Source: Methylobacterium phyllostachyos
Lineage (GTDB): Bacteria > Pseudomonadota > Alphaproteobacteria > Rhizobiales > Beijerinckiaceae
DNA: 64,000 bases
Direction of reading: 5' to 3'
Assembly: GCF_900103445.1 (NCBI RefSeq)
Contig: NZ_FNHS01000006.1
Coordinates: 124,001 to 188,000, forward strand
Part shown: positions 35,989-44,518 of the stretch, in pieces
Layout: each line of letters starts with the position of its first letter
How positions within the stretch are numbered: the first letter of the stretch is position 1
Program-made: the position numbers and the translations under genes
The notes under the pieces: generated by a model
Told to the model about the DNA's origin: nothing
What the model saw: the letters and a program-made list of their open reading frames with translations, nothing else
The model's database searches: none

Positions 35989-36924
35989 ATGGGGGCGCCC
36001 TTGACCGAGCGCGTCGCGATCGTCGGCGCTGGCCTGATCGGTCGGGCCTGGGCAATGATCTTCGCCCGCGCCGGCTGGGAAGTGCGCCTGTTCGATACCG
36101 GCGACGGTGTCGCTGAGGCGGCCCTCAGACTCTGCGCCGAAGGCCTGCGCAACTTGGCGGCGAACGGGCTCTGTTCCGATCCAGACGGCGCGCTAACCCG
36201 CATCCGGCCCGTGCCGGATCTCGATACGGCCCTCGACGGCGCCGCCTTCGTTCAAGAGAACGGGCCTGAACAGCTTGACGTCAAGCAGCGCCTCTTTGCC
36301 GAGCTCGACGCCCGGGCGCCGACGAGTGCCATCCTCGCGTCGTCCTCCTCGGCGATCCGCTGCTCCCTGTTCACCGAGGCGCTAAGGGGCCGGGCGCGCT
36401 GCCTGATCGGCCATCCCGTGAATCCGCCGCATCTCATTCCGCTGGTCGAAATCTCGGGGGCGCCCTGGACCGCGCCGGATACACTAACCAAGGCCCGGGC
36501 CGTCTACGAAGCGATCGGTCAGGTGCCGATCACGGTGCTGAAGGAGATCGAAGGCTTCATCCTCAATCGGCTGCAGGGCGCGCTGCTGGCAGAAGCCTTC
36601 CGCCTTGCCGCCGAGGGCTACGTCACCCCGCAGGATCTCGATCGGACGGTGGCGGATGGGCTCGGTCTGCGCTGGAGCTTCATGGGGCCGTTCGAGACGA
36701 TCGAGCTGAACGCGCCGGGCGGTATTGCCGATTACTGCGCGCGCTACGCCGGGTTCTACAAACGGCTCGCTGCCGATCCGGTCCCGCCCTCGGTCTATGA
36801 GGCGGCGGCCACGCATACGATCCTGGCCCAATGGCAGGCACCCGCCGACCGGCCCGCCCGCATGCAGCGCCGTGACAGGCGGCTTGCGGCGCTGCGGGCC
36901 CACAAGGCTTCACAGAAGGACTGA
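35989..36924 (+). CDS. 3-hydroxyacid / 3-hydroxyacyl-CoA dehydrogenase, lambda-crystallin type
   Basis: 311 aa from ATG 35989; a TTG at 36001 is also possible. Rossmann motif VAIVGAGLIGRAWAMIFARAG; SSSSAIRCSLFTEAL and GHPVNPPHLIPLVEI contain the catalytic Ser and His; C-terminal domain EIEGFILNRLQGALLAEAFRL and DGLGLRWSFMGPFETIELN. The NPP(H/Y)..PLVEI and GLGLRW(S/A)F(M/I)GP.ET segments match lambda-crystallin/L-gulonate 3-dehydrogenase rather than fatty-acid HADH. It would oxidise a free 3-hydroxyacid to a 3-keto acid with NAD+. Two bp separate it from the BKACE gene, which cleaves 3-keto acids. Confidence 0.85.
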   Translation: MGAPLTERVAIVGAGLIGRAWAMIFARAGWEVRLFDTGDGVAEAALRLCAEGLRNLAANGLCSDPDGALTRIRPVPDLDTALDGAAFVQENGPEQLDVKQRLFAELDARAPTSAILASSSSAIRCSLFTEALRGRARCLIGHPVNPPHLIPLVEISGAPWTAPDTLTKARAVYEAIGQVPITVLKEIEGFILNRLQGALLAEAFRLAAEGYVTPQDLDRTVADGLGLRWSFMGPFETIELNAPGGIADYCARYAGFYKRLAADPVPPSVYEAAATHTILAQWQAPADRPARMQRRDRRLAALRAHKASQKD

Positions 36925-36926
36925 CG

Positions 36927-37856
36927 ATGGCCTTTCAGCGGAAAGTCATCATCACCTGCGCGGTCACGGGCGCGATCCACACGCCCAGCATGTCGCCGCA
37001 CCTGCCCGTAACGCCCGAACAGATCGCTGACGCGGCTATCGGGGCCGCAGAGGCGGGGGCCGCCATCGTGCACCTGCATGCCCGCGATCCGGAGACCGGC
37101 CAGCCGGACCAGTCGCCGGAGGCCTTCGCCAGATTTCTGCCCGTCATCAAGCAGCGCTCCTCCTGCGTGGTGAACCTGACCACCGGCGGCGCCCCGACCA
37201 TGTCGATCGAGGAGCGGGTGCGCCCGGCCGCCACGTTCAAACCAGAGGTCGCCTCGCTGAACCTCGGCTCGATGAACTTCGGCCTGTTCGGTATGCTGGA
37301 CCGGTTCAAGGATCTGAAGCACCCGTGGGAGCGAGACTATCTCGGCAACAAGGATATCATCTTCCGCAACACATTCGGCCAAATCGAGCACATCCTGACG
37401 ACCTGCGGGCCGAACGGCACGAGGTTCGAATTCGAGTGCTATGACACCGCCCATCTCTACAATCTGAAATACTTCTTCGATCGCGGCCTGGTGCAGGCGC
37501 CGCTGTTCATCCAGACCGTGTTCGGCCTTCAGGGCGGGATCGGTGCCCATCCCGACGATGTGATGCACATGAAGCGCACCGCCGACCGGTTGTTCGGCGA
37601 CCAGTATCAATGGTCGGTTCTGGGCGCAGGCCGCAACCAGATGAACATCGCCGCCATGGCGGCTGCGATGGGCGGCAACGTGCGTGTCGGGTTGGAGGAC
37701 AGCCTCTGGGACGGGCCGGGCAAACTCGCCGAGACCAACGCCGCACAGGTCCGGCGGGTCCGGTCGATCATCGAGGGACTGGGGCTCGCGGTGGCCTCAC
37801 CCGATGAGGCGCGGGAGATGCTGGCGCTGAAGGGCGGCGACAAGGTCGCGTTCTGA
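36927..37856 (+). CDS. BKACE family beta-keto acid cleavage enzyme
   Basis: 309 aa, ATG 36927 preceded by AAGGA. PF05853-type TIM barrel: ITCAVTGAIHTPSMSPHLPVTPE at the start, VHLHARDPETGQPDQ with two zinc-ligand histidines, VNLTTGG, EVASLNLGSMNFG and VRVGLEDSLW with a conserved Glu. These enzymes split a beta-keto acid with acetyl-CoA to acetoacetate plus an acyl-CoA (Kce of lysine fermentation is the prototype; other members act on 3-dehydrocarnitine and unknown keto acids). Its substrate is presumably the product of the upstream dehydrogenase. Confidence 0.92.
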   Translation: MAFQRKVIITCAVTGAIHTPSMSPHLPVTPEQIADAAIGAAEAGAAIVHLHARDPETGQPDQSPEAFARFLPVIKQRSSCVVNLTTGGAPTMSIEERVRPAATFKPEVASLNLGSMNFGLFGMLDRFKDLKHPWERDYLGNKDIIFRNTFGQIEHILTTCGPNGTRFEFECYDTAHLYNLKYFFDRGLVQAPLFIQTVFGLQGGIGAHPDDVMHMKRTADRLFGDQYQWSVLGAGRNQMNIAAMAAAMGGNVRVGLEDSLWDGPGKLAETNAAQVRRVRSIIEGLGLAVASPDEAREMLALKGGDKVAF

Positions 37857-37903
37857 GGCCTGCCGGCTCCGGGAGAGACGCCGATTGGGCGCAGGCCAGG
37901 CAC

Positions 37904-38188
37904 TTAGGTGGGCCGGCCAAATACCCGATCGATGTCGTCCTGTGCGACGCCGTCGATCTCCAGAATCTTCAGCCGGCTCTGGTCCCCCGCCACGATCCGC
38001 ACTGAACCGCGGCTCACCTTGAGCGCCTTGGCGATCATCGTCTCCAGCGCCACGTTGGCGGCGCCTTCCACTGGCGGAGCGGCGACGCGGGCTTTGAGGT
38101 AGGGCTGGCCCTTCTCGTCGCGGGCCCAGCCCTCGGACGCGTTGCGCCCGCCGCGGGGCGTCAGCCGCACAGCCAGCCGAACCGTCAT
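37904..38188 (-). CDS. DUF167 (YggU, UPF0235) family protein
   Basis: 94 aa. RLAVRLTPRGGRNASEG, YLKARVAAPPVEGAANVALE and LKVSRGSVRIVAGDQSRLK are the DUF167 core. A small conserved alpha/beta protein of unknown function, usually not linked to catabolism. It is 10 bp from the FAD dehydrogenase stop on the same strand, so it could be the last gene of that transcript. Confidence 0.93.
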   Translation of the reverse strand: MTVRLAVRLTPRGGRNASEGWARDEKGQPYLKARVAAPPVEGAANVALETMIAKALKVSRGSVRIVAGDQSRLKILEIDGVAQDDIDRVFGRPT

Positions 38189-38198
38189 CGCGGAACCC

Positions 38199-39566
38199 TC
38201 AGAAAATCTTGCCGGGGTTCAGACGGTTGTCCGGATCGAGCGCCCGCTTGACCAGCCGCATCGCCGCGATCTCCTCGGGCGAGCGCGACAGCGCCAGCTT
38301 GCCCCGCTTCTCCAGGCCGATCCCGTGCTCGGCCGAGACCGAACCGTTCAGGTGGGCAAGCGGCTCATAGAGCGCGGCGTCGATCGCGGCGTTTCCCGCG
38401 GCATCGAGGCGGGTGGTATTCCAGTGCAGGTTGTTGTCGCCGATATGTCCGTAGACCACGGCCCGGCACCCCGGGATCGCGGCGAGCCGTTCGAGCGCGC
38501 CGCGCACGTAGCCGTCCATCTTCGCGAGCGGCACGCTGATGTCGAAGGCACGTTCGATCCCGTCGGCGTTGAGGTGCTCCACGCGGTCGCGGATGCGCCA
38601 CATGCCCCTGCGCTGTTCCTCGGAGGAGGCGATGGCGGCGTCCAGGATGGTACCTGCGTCCATCAGGCCCTCCAGCAGGCCGAGGAACCGCTCGGACTCC
38701 TCCGGGATGCACTCGATTTCGATGATGGCGTAGAACGGGTAGTCGTAACCGAGCGGTGGCGTGGCCCGGCCGGGGGCGGTCATCACCCGGTAGAAATCCG
38801 GCCACAGGCCCTCGAAGGACGAGACGCGGCCCTGAAACGCGCTCTGCGCCGCGCGCAGCACCCGCGCGCCGTCATCGACGCCGGGGCAGGCGATCAGCGC
38901 GGTCGCGTAGCCCGCCGGCGCCGGACGCAGGCGCAGCACCGCCCGCGTGACGATGCCGAGCGTGCCCTCCGTGCCGATGAAGAGCTGCTTCAGGTCGAGC
39001 CCGGTGTTGTTCTTGATGAGCGGGCGCATCGACGACACCACCGTGCCGTCGGCCAGCACCGCCTCGAGCCCGAGCACCATCTCGCGCATCATGCCGTAGC
39101 GGAGCACCCGCAGGCCGCCCGCATTCGTCGAGATCGCGCCGCCAACCGTCGCCGAGCCGCGGGCGCCGAGGTCGAGGGGGAAGAACAGGCCGCTTTCGGT
39201 CGCGGCGTTCTGGACGCTCTCGAGGGTCGCGCCAGTGCCGACCACCACAGTCATGCCGAGTGGGTCCACCGGTTCGATCTGGGTCATCCGCTCGGTCGAG
39301 AGTGTGATGTCGTCGGGTGCGCAGAGCGTTCCGTCCACGAGGCCCGTGGCGCCGCCCCGCGGCACCACCGCGACCCCCGCCGCTTGGCAGGCCGCCATGA
39401 CGGCGCTGGTCTCGGTCGTGCTGCGGGGGCGGACCAGGGCGAAGGCCGCGCAGGGTTCTGCGGGCCGCGTCCAGTTCGCCGAGCGCTGGCGCAGCTCGTC
39501 GCCGGTAACCAGACCGGACGGTCCGACGATCGCGCCAAGGCGGTCGAGGAGGGCGGCGTGCGTCAT
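38199..39566 (-). CDS. FAD-linked D-2-hydroxyacid dehydrogenase (GlcD/Dld-type)
   Basis: 455 aa from ATG 39566. A GTG at 39648 overlapping the stop of the upstream gene (GTGA) would add 27 residues and is possible, though neither has a good ribosome site. FAD_binding_4 domain: VVPRGGATGLVDGTL, DLGARGSATVGGAISTNAGG; FAD-oxidase C domain: YGHIGDNNLHWN, VSAEHGIGLEKRGKL, DPDNRLNPGKIF. It oxidises D-lactate-, D-2-hydroxyglutarate- or glycolate-like acids. The adjacent sugar-acid dehydratase suggests a sugar-acid pathway. Confidence 0.9.
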   Translation of the reverse strand: MTHAALLDRLGAIVGPSGLVTGDELRQRSANWTRPAEPCAAFALVRPRSTTETSAVMAACQAAGVAVVPRGGATGLVDGTLCAPDDITLSTERMTQIEPVDPLGMTVVVGTGATLESVQNAATESGLFFPLDLGARGSATVGGAISTNAGGLRVLRYGMMREMVLGLEAVLADGTVVSSMRPLIKNNTGLDLKQLFIGTEGTLGIVTRAVLRLRPAPAGYATALIACPGVDDGARVLRAAQSAFQGRVSSFEGLWPDFYRVMTAPGRATPPLGYDYPFYAIIEIECIPEESERFLGLLEGLMDAGTILDAAIASSEEQRRGMWRIRDRVEHLNADGIERAFDISVPLAKMDGYVRGALERLAAIPGCRAVVYGHIGDNNLHWNTTRLDAAGNAAIDAALYEPLAHLNGSVSAEHGIGLEKRGKLALSRSPEEIAAMRLVKRALDPDNRLNPGKIF

Positions 39567-39643
39567 CGGCAGGGTCTCGATCGGCAGGGGCTCGGCGGGA
39601 ACGGGCGTGGCGGAAAGGGTTGTGGCACGCGCCCGAGGCTGTG

Positions 39644-40837
39644 TCACAGGAAGCCGCGCGCCGCGAGATTGCGCATCAGCGCGCGAGCCCCGAAGGTCCA
39701 GGGCTCGCAGGCATCGCACGGGCGCATGCGGTTGACGAGACTGCCGAGTTCCGGGCTTGCCACCACGACCCGATCGTTCTCGACATGGGTGAAGCCGAGG
39801 CCGGGCCCGTGCCGATCCTGGATCGGCGCGAACATCGTGCCGAGGAGCAGCAGCGCGCCGTCCGGGTATTGGTGCGTGTGGCCCATCAGGGCCGCCACCA
39901 GCTCGTCGGGGTCGCGGCTGATCTCGGCGAGCGGCGAGGTGCCTTCCATGCGAAAGCCGTCGGTGCCGGTCACCTCCAGCGTCACGGTGGTGCGCCGGAT
40001 GGCATCGAGATCGAAGGTCTCGTCGAACAGGCGCAGGAACGGCCCCAGCGCGCAGGAGGCGTTGTTGTCCTTGGCCTTGCCGAGGAGAAGGGCCGAGCGG
40101 CCTTCGAAGTCGCGCAGGTTGACGTCGTTGGCGAGCGTCGCCCCAACGATCCGCTGATCGGAGGCGACGGCGAGCGCCACCTCGGGCTCCGGATTGTTCC
40201 AGTGGGAGTGCGGATGGAGACCTGCATCCGCCCCGCACCCGACCGCCGACATCGGCTGGGCCTTGGTGAAGATCTCCGCGTCCGGGCCGATGCCGACCTC
40301 AAGGTACTGGCTCCAAGCGCCCTGCGCGACCAGCACCTCCTTGAGCGCCATCGCTTCGGCCGAGCCGGGCTTCAACCGGCGCAGATCCTGTCCGACCAAG
40401 CGCACGACCTCGGCGCGGATCGCCGCCGCGGCGGCGAGATCGCCCCGGGCGCGCTCCTCGATCACCCGTTCCAGCATCGAGGTTGCGAAGGTGACGCCCG
40501 CCGCCTTCAGGGCCTGCAGATCGACCGGGGCGAGGAGCCACGGCCGGCTCGAATCACGGGCGTCCGGCGGCGTGTTACCCAGGATCGCATCGAGGCTTCC
40601 CAGATCCTCGCCGTCCGCCGCACGCAGGGCGGCGGCGGGGTCGGGCTGCTCGCACAGATCGCTGACCGTCGGCAGGCGGGGCGTGACGTCGATCACCCGC
40701 GGCTCGCCCGAGGCGTCGGCGCGGATCGCCACGACACTCGGTCCCCGGGCGTCCGGGTGCCAGACCCGGCCGACGAGGGCGCCGCTGCACCCGTCGGCGG
40801 GGAGGATCGCCTGCGCGTTCAGATCGGACAACGACAT
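39644..40837 (-). CDS. FAH-family 2-keto-3-deoxy-sugar-acid dehydratase (XylX/KdaD-like)
   Basis: 397 aa, much longer than ordinary FAH hydrolases and matching the ~390-aa group that includes Caulobacter XylX (2-keto-3-deoxy-D-xylonate dehydratase). Shared features: LLAPVDLQALKAAGVTFATS, ERVIEERARGD, WSQYLEVGIGPDAEIFTK, SHWNNPEPEVAL, NDVNLRDFEGRSALLLGKA and HQYPDGALLLLGTMFAPIQD. The Glu/Asp metal ligands are in NPEPEV and NDVNLRD. It would convert a 2-keto-3-deoxypentonate to alpha-ketoglutarate semialdehyde (Weimberg-type route). The exact sugar acid is not resolvable here. Confidence 0.8.
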   Translation of the reverse strand: MSLSDLNAQAILPADGCSGALVGRVWHPDARGPSVVAIRADASGEPRVIDVTPRLPTVSDLCEQPDPAAALRAADGEDLGSLDAILGNTPPDARDSSRPWLLAPVDLQALKAAGVTFATSMLERVIEERARGDLAAAAAIRAEVVRLVGQDLRRLKPGSAEAMALKEVLVAQGAWSQYLEVGIGPDAEIFTKAQPMSAVGCGADAGLHPHSHWNNPEPEVALAVASDQRIVGATLANDVNLRDFEGRSALLLGKAKDNNASCALGPFLRLFDETFDLDAIRRTTVTLEVTGTDGFRMEGTSPLAEISRDPDELVAALMGHTHQYPDGALLLLGTMFAPIQDRHGPGLGFTHVENDRVVVASPELGSLVNRMRPCDACEPWTFGARALMRNLAARGFL

Positions 40838-41092
40838 GGTGCTCCCTTTCCCGTCTCGGACAGCCGCGGCCTTCTTCCGGGCCGGGGCGGCGCAGGCTTT
40901 AGCATCCTGGGACGCGTGCGAGGCTTGCGCGGTGTTTCACGCGGGCAAGCTCGTCACCGCTTCCCGCACGGCAAAATGACAGAACTCGAATATTCCGCAG
41001 GATCGCGAAGGTGACGCCTTGCTTTCCTGCTCACGCTCCCGTGTACTGTATTGACAGAGCCGCCGACAGAGCGGCCTTGATCGGGAGGAAGC

Positions 41093-42154
41093 ATGGCCTC
41101 GGTGGGAATCCGCGAGGTACGCAAGGCTTTCGGATCAACGAATATCCTTCACGGCGTGTCGGTGGACATCCGGGATGGGGAATTCGTGATCCTGGTCGGC
41201 CCGTCGGGCTGCGGAAAATCAACGCTCCTGCGGATGATCGCCGGGCTGGAGAATATCTCCGGGGGCGAGATCCGCATCGGCGAGCGCATCGTAAACGATG
41301 TGCCGCCCAAGGAGCGGGACATCGCGATGGTGTTCCAGAACTACGCGCTCTATCCGCACCTCACGGTGCGCGAGAACATGGCGTTCTCGATGCGCATCCG
41401 GAAGGCCCCGGCCTCGGAGATCGACCTGCGCGTCAACCGGGCCGCGCAGATCCTCGGGCTGACGCACCTCCTCGACCGCTACCCCCGTCAGCTCTCCGGC
41501 GGGCAGCGCCAGCGCGTCGCCATGGGGCGGGCGATCGTGCGCGATCCGCAGGTGTTCCTCTTCGACGAGCCGCTCTCGAACCTCGACGCGAAGCTGCGCG
41601 TGGCGATGCGCACCGAGATCAAGGAACTGCACCAGCGCCTGAAGACCACGACCATCTACGTCACGCACGACCAGATCGAGGCCATGACCATGGCCGACCG
41701 GATCGTGGTGATGCACGATGGCGTGGTCGAGCAGATCGGCCCGCCGCTCGACCTCTACGATCGCCCCGACAACCTGTTCGTCGCCGGTTTCATCGGCTCG
41801 CCGGCCATGAACTTTTTGTCCGGGCAGATCCGGGCGAACGGCAGCCTGACCTTCGTCAGCGACACGGGCTTGACGATTCCGCTGACCGACGCGCCGGCCG
41901 GTGCCGTGGGGAAGCCCCTCGTCCTCGGAATCCGACCCGAGCATTTCGACCTCGCGCCGGACGGGATCGCCGCCGAGGTGGTGGTCGTGGAACCCACCGG
42001 CTCGGAGACCATGCTGGCGGTGCGTGCGGTCGGTCAGGACCTCACCTGCGTGCTGCGCGACCGCGTGACCGAGCGGCCGGGGGAGATCGTCTCCCTGCGC
42101 CCGAACCGCGTCCACCTGTTCGACGCCGCGACCGGGCGTCGGCTGCCGATCTGA
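41093..42154 (+). CDS. ABC transporter ATP-binding protein, UgpC/MalK type
   Basis: 353 aa. Excellent ribosome site GGGAGGAAG before ATG 41093. Walker A GPSGCGKST at 36-44; Q-loop in MVFQNYALYPHLTV; signature LSGGQRQRVAMGRA; Walker B VFLFDEPLSNLDAKLR; switch His in YVTHDQIEAMT. A C-terminal TOBE/OB domain (LVLGIRPEHFDL, EPTGSETMLAV) marks the sugar/polyol CUT1 subfamily. First gene of the importer operon with the binding protein and two permeases that follow. Confidence 0.95.
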   Translation: MASVGIREVRKAFGSTNILHGVSVDIRDGEFVILVGPSGCGKSTLLRMIAGLENISGGEIRIGERIVNDVPPKERDIAMVFQNYALYPHLTVRENMAFSMRIRKAPASEIDLRVNRAAQILGLTHLLDRYPRQLSGGQRQRVAMGRAIVRDPQVFLFDEPLSNLDAKLRVAMRTEIKELHQRLKTTTIYVTHDQIEAMTMADRIVVMHDGVVEQIGPPLDLYDRPDNLFVAGFIGSPAMNFLSGQIRANGSLTFVSDTGLTIPLTDAPAGAVGKPLVLGIRPEHFDLAPDGIAAEVVVVEPTGSETMLAVRAVGQDLTCVLRDRVTERPGEIVSLRPNRVHLFDAATGRRLPI

Positions 42155-42227
42155 ACGGCTGCCGGCCCCTCAAAGGGAAGGTCGGCAAACCGGCCCGCGA
42201 ACAAGAACATCCAGGGAGAAGCCACCC

Positions 42228-43538
42228 ATGCAAGGTCCCGATCGCCGCTCCCTCCTCGCCGGTGCCGCCGCAGCCGGCCTCGCCGCCGGCGGCGACCTCC
42301 TCGGCTTCGCCAAGGCCTGGGCGCAGAATGCCGAATGGAAGCCCGAGCCCGGGGCCAGCCTGTCGCTGTTGCGCTGGAAGCGCTTCGTCCCGAGCGAGGA
42401 CGAGGCCTTCCTGAAGCTGGTCGATGCGTTCACGCAAGCGACCGGCGTCAAGATCACGGTCAGCAACGAATCCTACGACGACATTCAGCCCAAGGCCTCG
42501 GTGGCGGCCAATACGGGCCAGGGGCCCGATCTGGTCTGGGGCCTGTTCTCGTTCCCGGCGCTCTTCCCCGACAAGTGCCTGCCGCTGGAGGATGTCGCCG
42601 ACTCCCTCGCCAAGAAGTACGGCCCGTGGTTCCCGTCCGCGGAGGCCTACGGCAAGGTCAAAGGCAAGTGGATCGCAATCCCCGTCGCGTTCAACGGCGG
42701 ATACCCGAACTACCGGATCTCGGCGATGAAGAAGGCCGGGTTCGACAAGTTCCCCACCGACACCGCCGGCTTCCTCGAACTGTGCCGCGGCATGAAGAAG
42801 AACAACACCCCGGCCGGATTCGCGCTCGGCCACGCCACAGGCGACGGCAACACGTGGTGCCACTGGGCGCTCTGGGCCCATGGCGGCAACCTCGTCGACG
42901 CCAACGAGAAGATCGTCATCAACTCGCCGGAGACCGCCAAGGCGCTTGAATACGTGAAATCGCTCTACGAGACCTTCGTGCCCGGCACCGTCTCGTGGAA
43001 CGACAGCTCGAACAACAAGGCGTTCCTGGCCGGCGACCTGTATCTCACCAACAATGGCATCTCGATCTATGCCGCCGCCAAGAAGGACAACCCGAAGCTC
43101 GCCGAGGATATGGACCATGCGGTCTGGCCGGTCGGCCCGGTCGGCAAGCCGACCGAATTCCAGCTCGCCTTCCCGATCCTGGCGTTCAAGTATTCGAAGG
43201 CGCCCAACGCCTGCAAGGCGTTCATCGCCTTCATGATGGAGGCGTCGAACTACAATCCCTGGCTGGAACAGGCGCAGGGCTACCTGTGCGAGCCGCTCTC
43301 CAACTATCCCAAGAACCCGATCTGGTCGGCCGATCCGAAAAACGCGGTCTTTGCCGAGGCCGGACGGCGCTCGCTGGCAGCCGGCGGCCTCGCGCCGGTC
43401 AGCGAGCGCATCGCAGCGGTGTTGGCCGATTTCGTGGTGGTCGACATGTTCGCGAGCCACTGCACTGGCCGCGAGGACGTGAAGACCGCGATCAAGAACG
43501 CCGAGCGCGCCGCCCAGCGCATCTTCCGGAACACCTGA
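42228..43538 (+). CDS. ABC transporter substrate-binding protein, sugar type
   Basis: 436 aa from ATG 42228 (CAGGGAGAAG upstream). Twin-arginine-like signal DRRSLLAGAAAAG, cleavage probably after AWAQ. Family 1 extracellular solute-binding fold: FVPSEDEAFLKLVDAFTQATG, GPDLVWGLFSFPAL, GFALGHATGDGNTWCHWALW, KAFLAGDLYLTNNG. Aromatic-rich binding segments suggest a carbohydrate or polyol. Substrate undetermined; the downstream dihydroxyacetone kinase is the best clue. Confidence 0.92.
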   Translation: MQGPDRRSLLAGAAAAGLAAGGDLLGFAKAWAQNAEWKPEPGASLSLLRWKRFVPSEDEAFLKLVDAFTQATGVKITVSNESYDDIQPKASVAANTGQGPDLVWGLFSFPALFPDKCLPLEDVADSLAKKYGPWFPSAEAYGKVKGKWIAIPVAFNGGYPNYRISAMKKAGFDKFPTDTAGFLELCRGMKKNNTPAGFALGHATGDGNTWCHWALWAHGGNLVDANEKIVINSPETAKALEYVKSLYETFVPGTVSWNDSSNNKAFLAGDLYLTNNGISIYAAAKKDNPKLAEDMDHAVWPVGPVGKPTEFQLAFPILAFKYSKAPNACKAFIAFMMEASNYNPWLEQAQGYLCEPLSNYPKNPIWSADPKNAVFAEAGRRSLAAGGLAPVSERIAAVLADFVVVDMFASHCTGREDVKTAIKNAERAAQRIFRNT

Positions 43539-43561
43539 CCCGCGGCGCGAGAGGCCACAGC

Positions 43562-44518
43562 ATGGCGCATACGGCCCTGACGCAACCCGCGCTGGTCGCG
43601 GTCCCGACCCGCTCAGGCTGGCAACGCCTGCGGGCGAGCCGCGGCTGGGCCGGCTTCTGGTTCATGCTGCCCACCGCGCTGATCCTCGGCCTGTTCCTGG
43701 CCTATCCGCTGCTGAAGGGCATCTGGCTGTCCTTCACCAATACGCGGATCGGCCGGGACGGTGTGTTCATCGGCCTGGAGAACTACGAGTGGCTCTGGGA
43801 CGACGACGTGTTCTGGCTCTCGGTGTTCAACACCTGCCTGTACACGGCCGTCGCTTCGGCTGTTAAATTCGCGGTGGGGCTCTACCTCGCGCTGCTGCTC
43901 AACAAGAACATGCCGTTCAAGGCGATCATCCGGTCGATCGTGCTGATCCCCTTCGTCGTGCCGACGGTGCTCTCAGCCATCGCATTCTGGTGGATCTTCG
44001 ACAGCCAGTTCTCGATCATCTCGTGGTCGTTGCGCCACCTCGGCATCATCGACGGCAACATCGACTTCCTGGGCGAGCCAGCCATGGCCCGCGCCTGCGT
44101 GATCTTCGCCAATATCTGGCGCGGCGTGCCGTTCATCGCGATCACGCTGCTTGCCGGCCTCCAGACGGTCTCGCCCTCGCTCTACGAAGCCGCGACGCTC
44201 GACGGCGCCTCGAACTGGCAGATCTTCTGGCGGATCACCCTGCCGCTACTGACGCCGATCATCGCCGTGGTGATGACCTTCTCGGTGCTGTTCACCTTCA
44301 CGGATTTCCAGCTGATCTGGGCCATGACCCGCGGCGGCCCCGTGAACGCCACCCACCTGATGGCGACCTTGTCGTATCAGCGCGGCATCCTCTCAGGGAC
44401 GCTGGGGGAGGGAGCCGCCATCGCCACCGCCATGGTGCCGTTCCTCCTCGCCGCGATCGGGATCTCGTGGTTCGGCCTGCAACGCCGGGCCTGGCAGGCC
44501 GGGGGGTCCGACCGATGA
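43562..44518 (+). CDS. ABC transporter permease, MalF-type
   Basis: 318 aa from ATG 43562. Six membrane segments (LPTALILGLFLAYPLLKGIW; YTAVASAVKFAVGLYLALL; and so on) and the EAA loop EAATLDGASNWQIFWRITLP that docks on the ATPase. The stop overlaps the next permease start (ATGA). Confidence 0.93.
   Translation: MAHTALTQPALVAVPTRSGWQRLRASRGWAGFWFMLPTALILGLFLAYPLLKGIWLSFTNTRIGRDGVFIGLENYEWLWDDDVFWLSVFNTCLYTAVASAVKFAVGLYLALLLNKNMPFKAIIRSIVLIPFVVPTVLSAIAFWWIFDSQFSIISWSLRHLGIIDGNIDFLGEPAMARACVIFANIWRGVPFIAITLLAGLQTVSPSLYEAATLDGASNWQIFWRITLPLLTPIIAVVMTFSVLFTFTDFQLIWAMTRGGPVNATHLMATLSYQRGILSGTLGEGAAIATAMVPFLLAAIGISWFGLQRRAWQAGGSDR

Noticed and set aside
35989-37856. Carnitine degradation pair (carnitine dehydrogenase plus dehydrocarnitine cleavage)
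   Set aside because: The dehydrogenase has lambda-crystallin-type motifs and no thioesterase domain or neighbour; carnitine assignment is not supported.
39566-39648. GTG at 39648 as the start of the FAD-linked dehydrogenase
   Set aside because: Not excluded, but the extra 27 residues are low-complexity and lack a ribosome site; kept as an alternative only.
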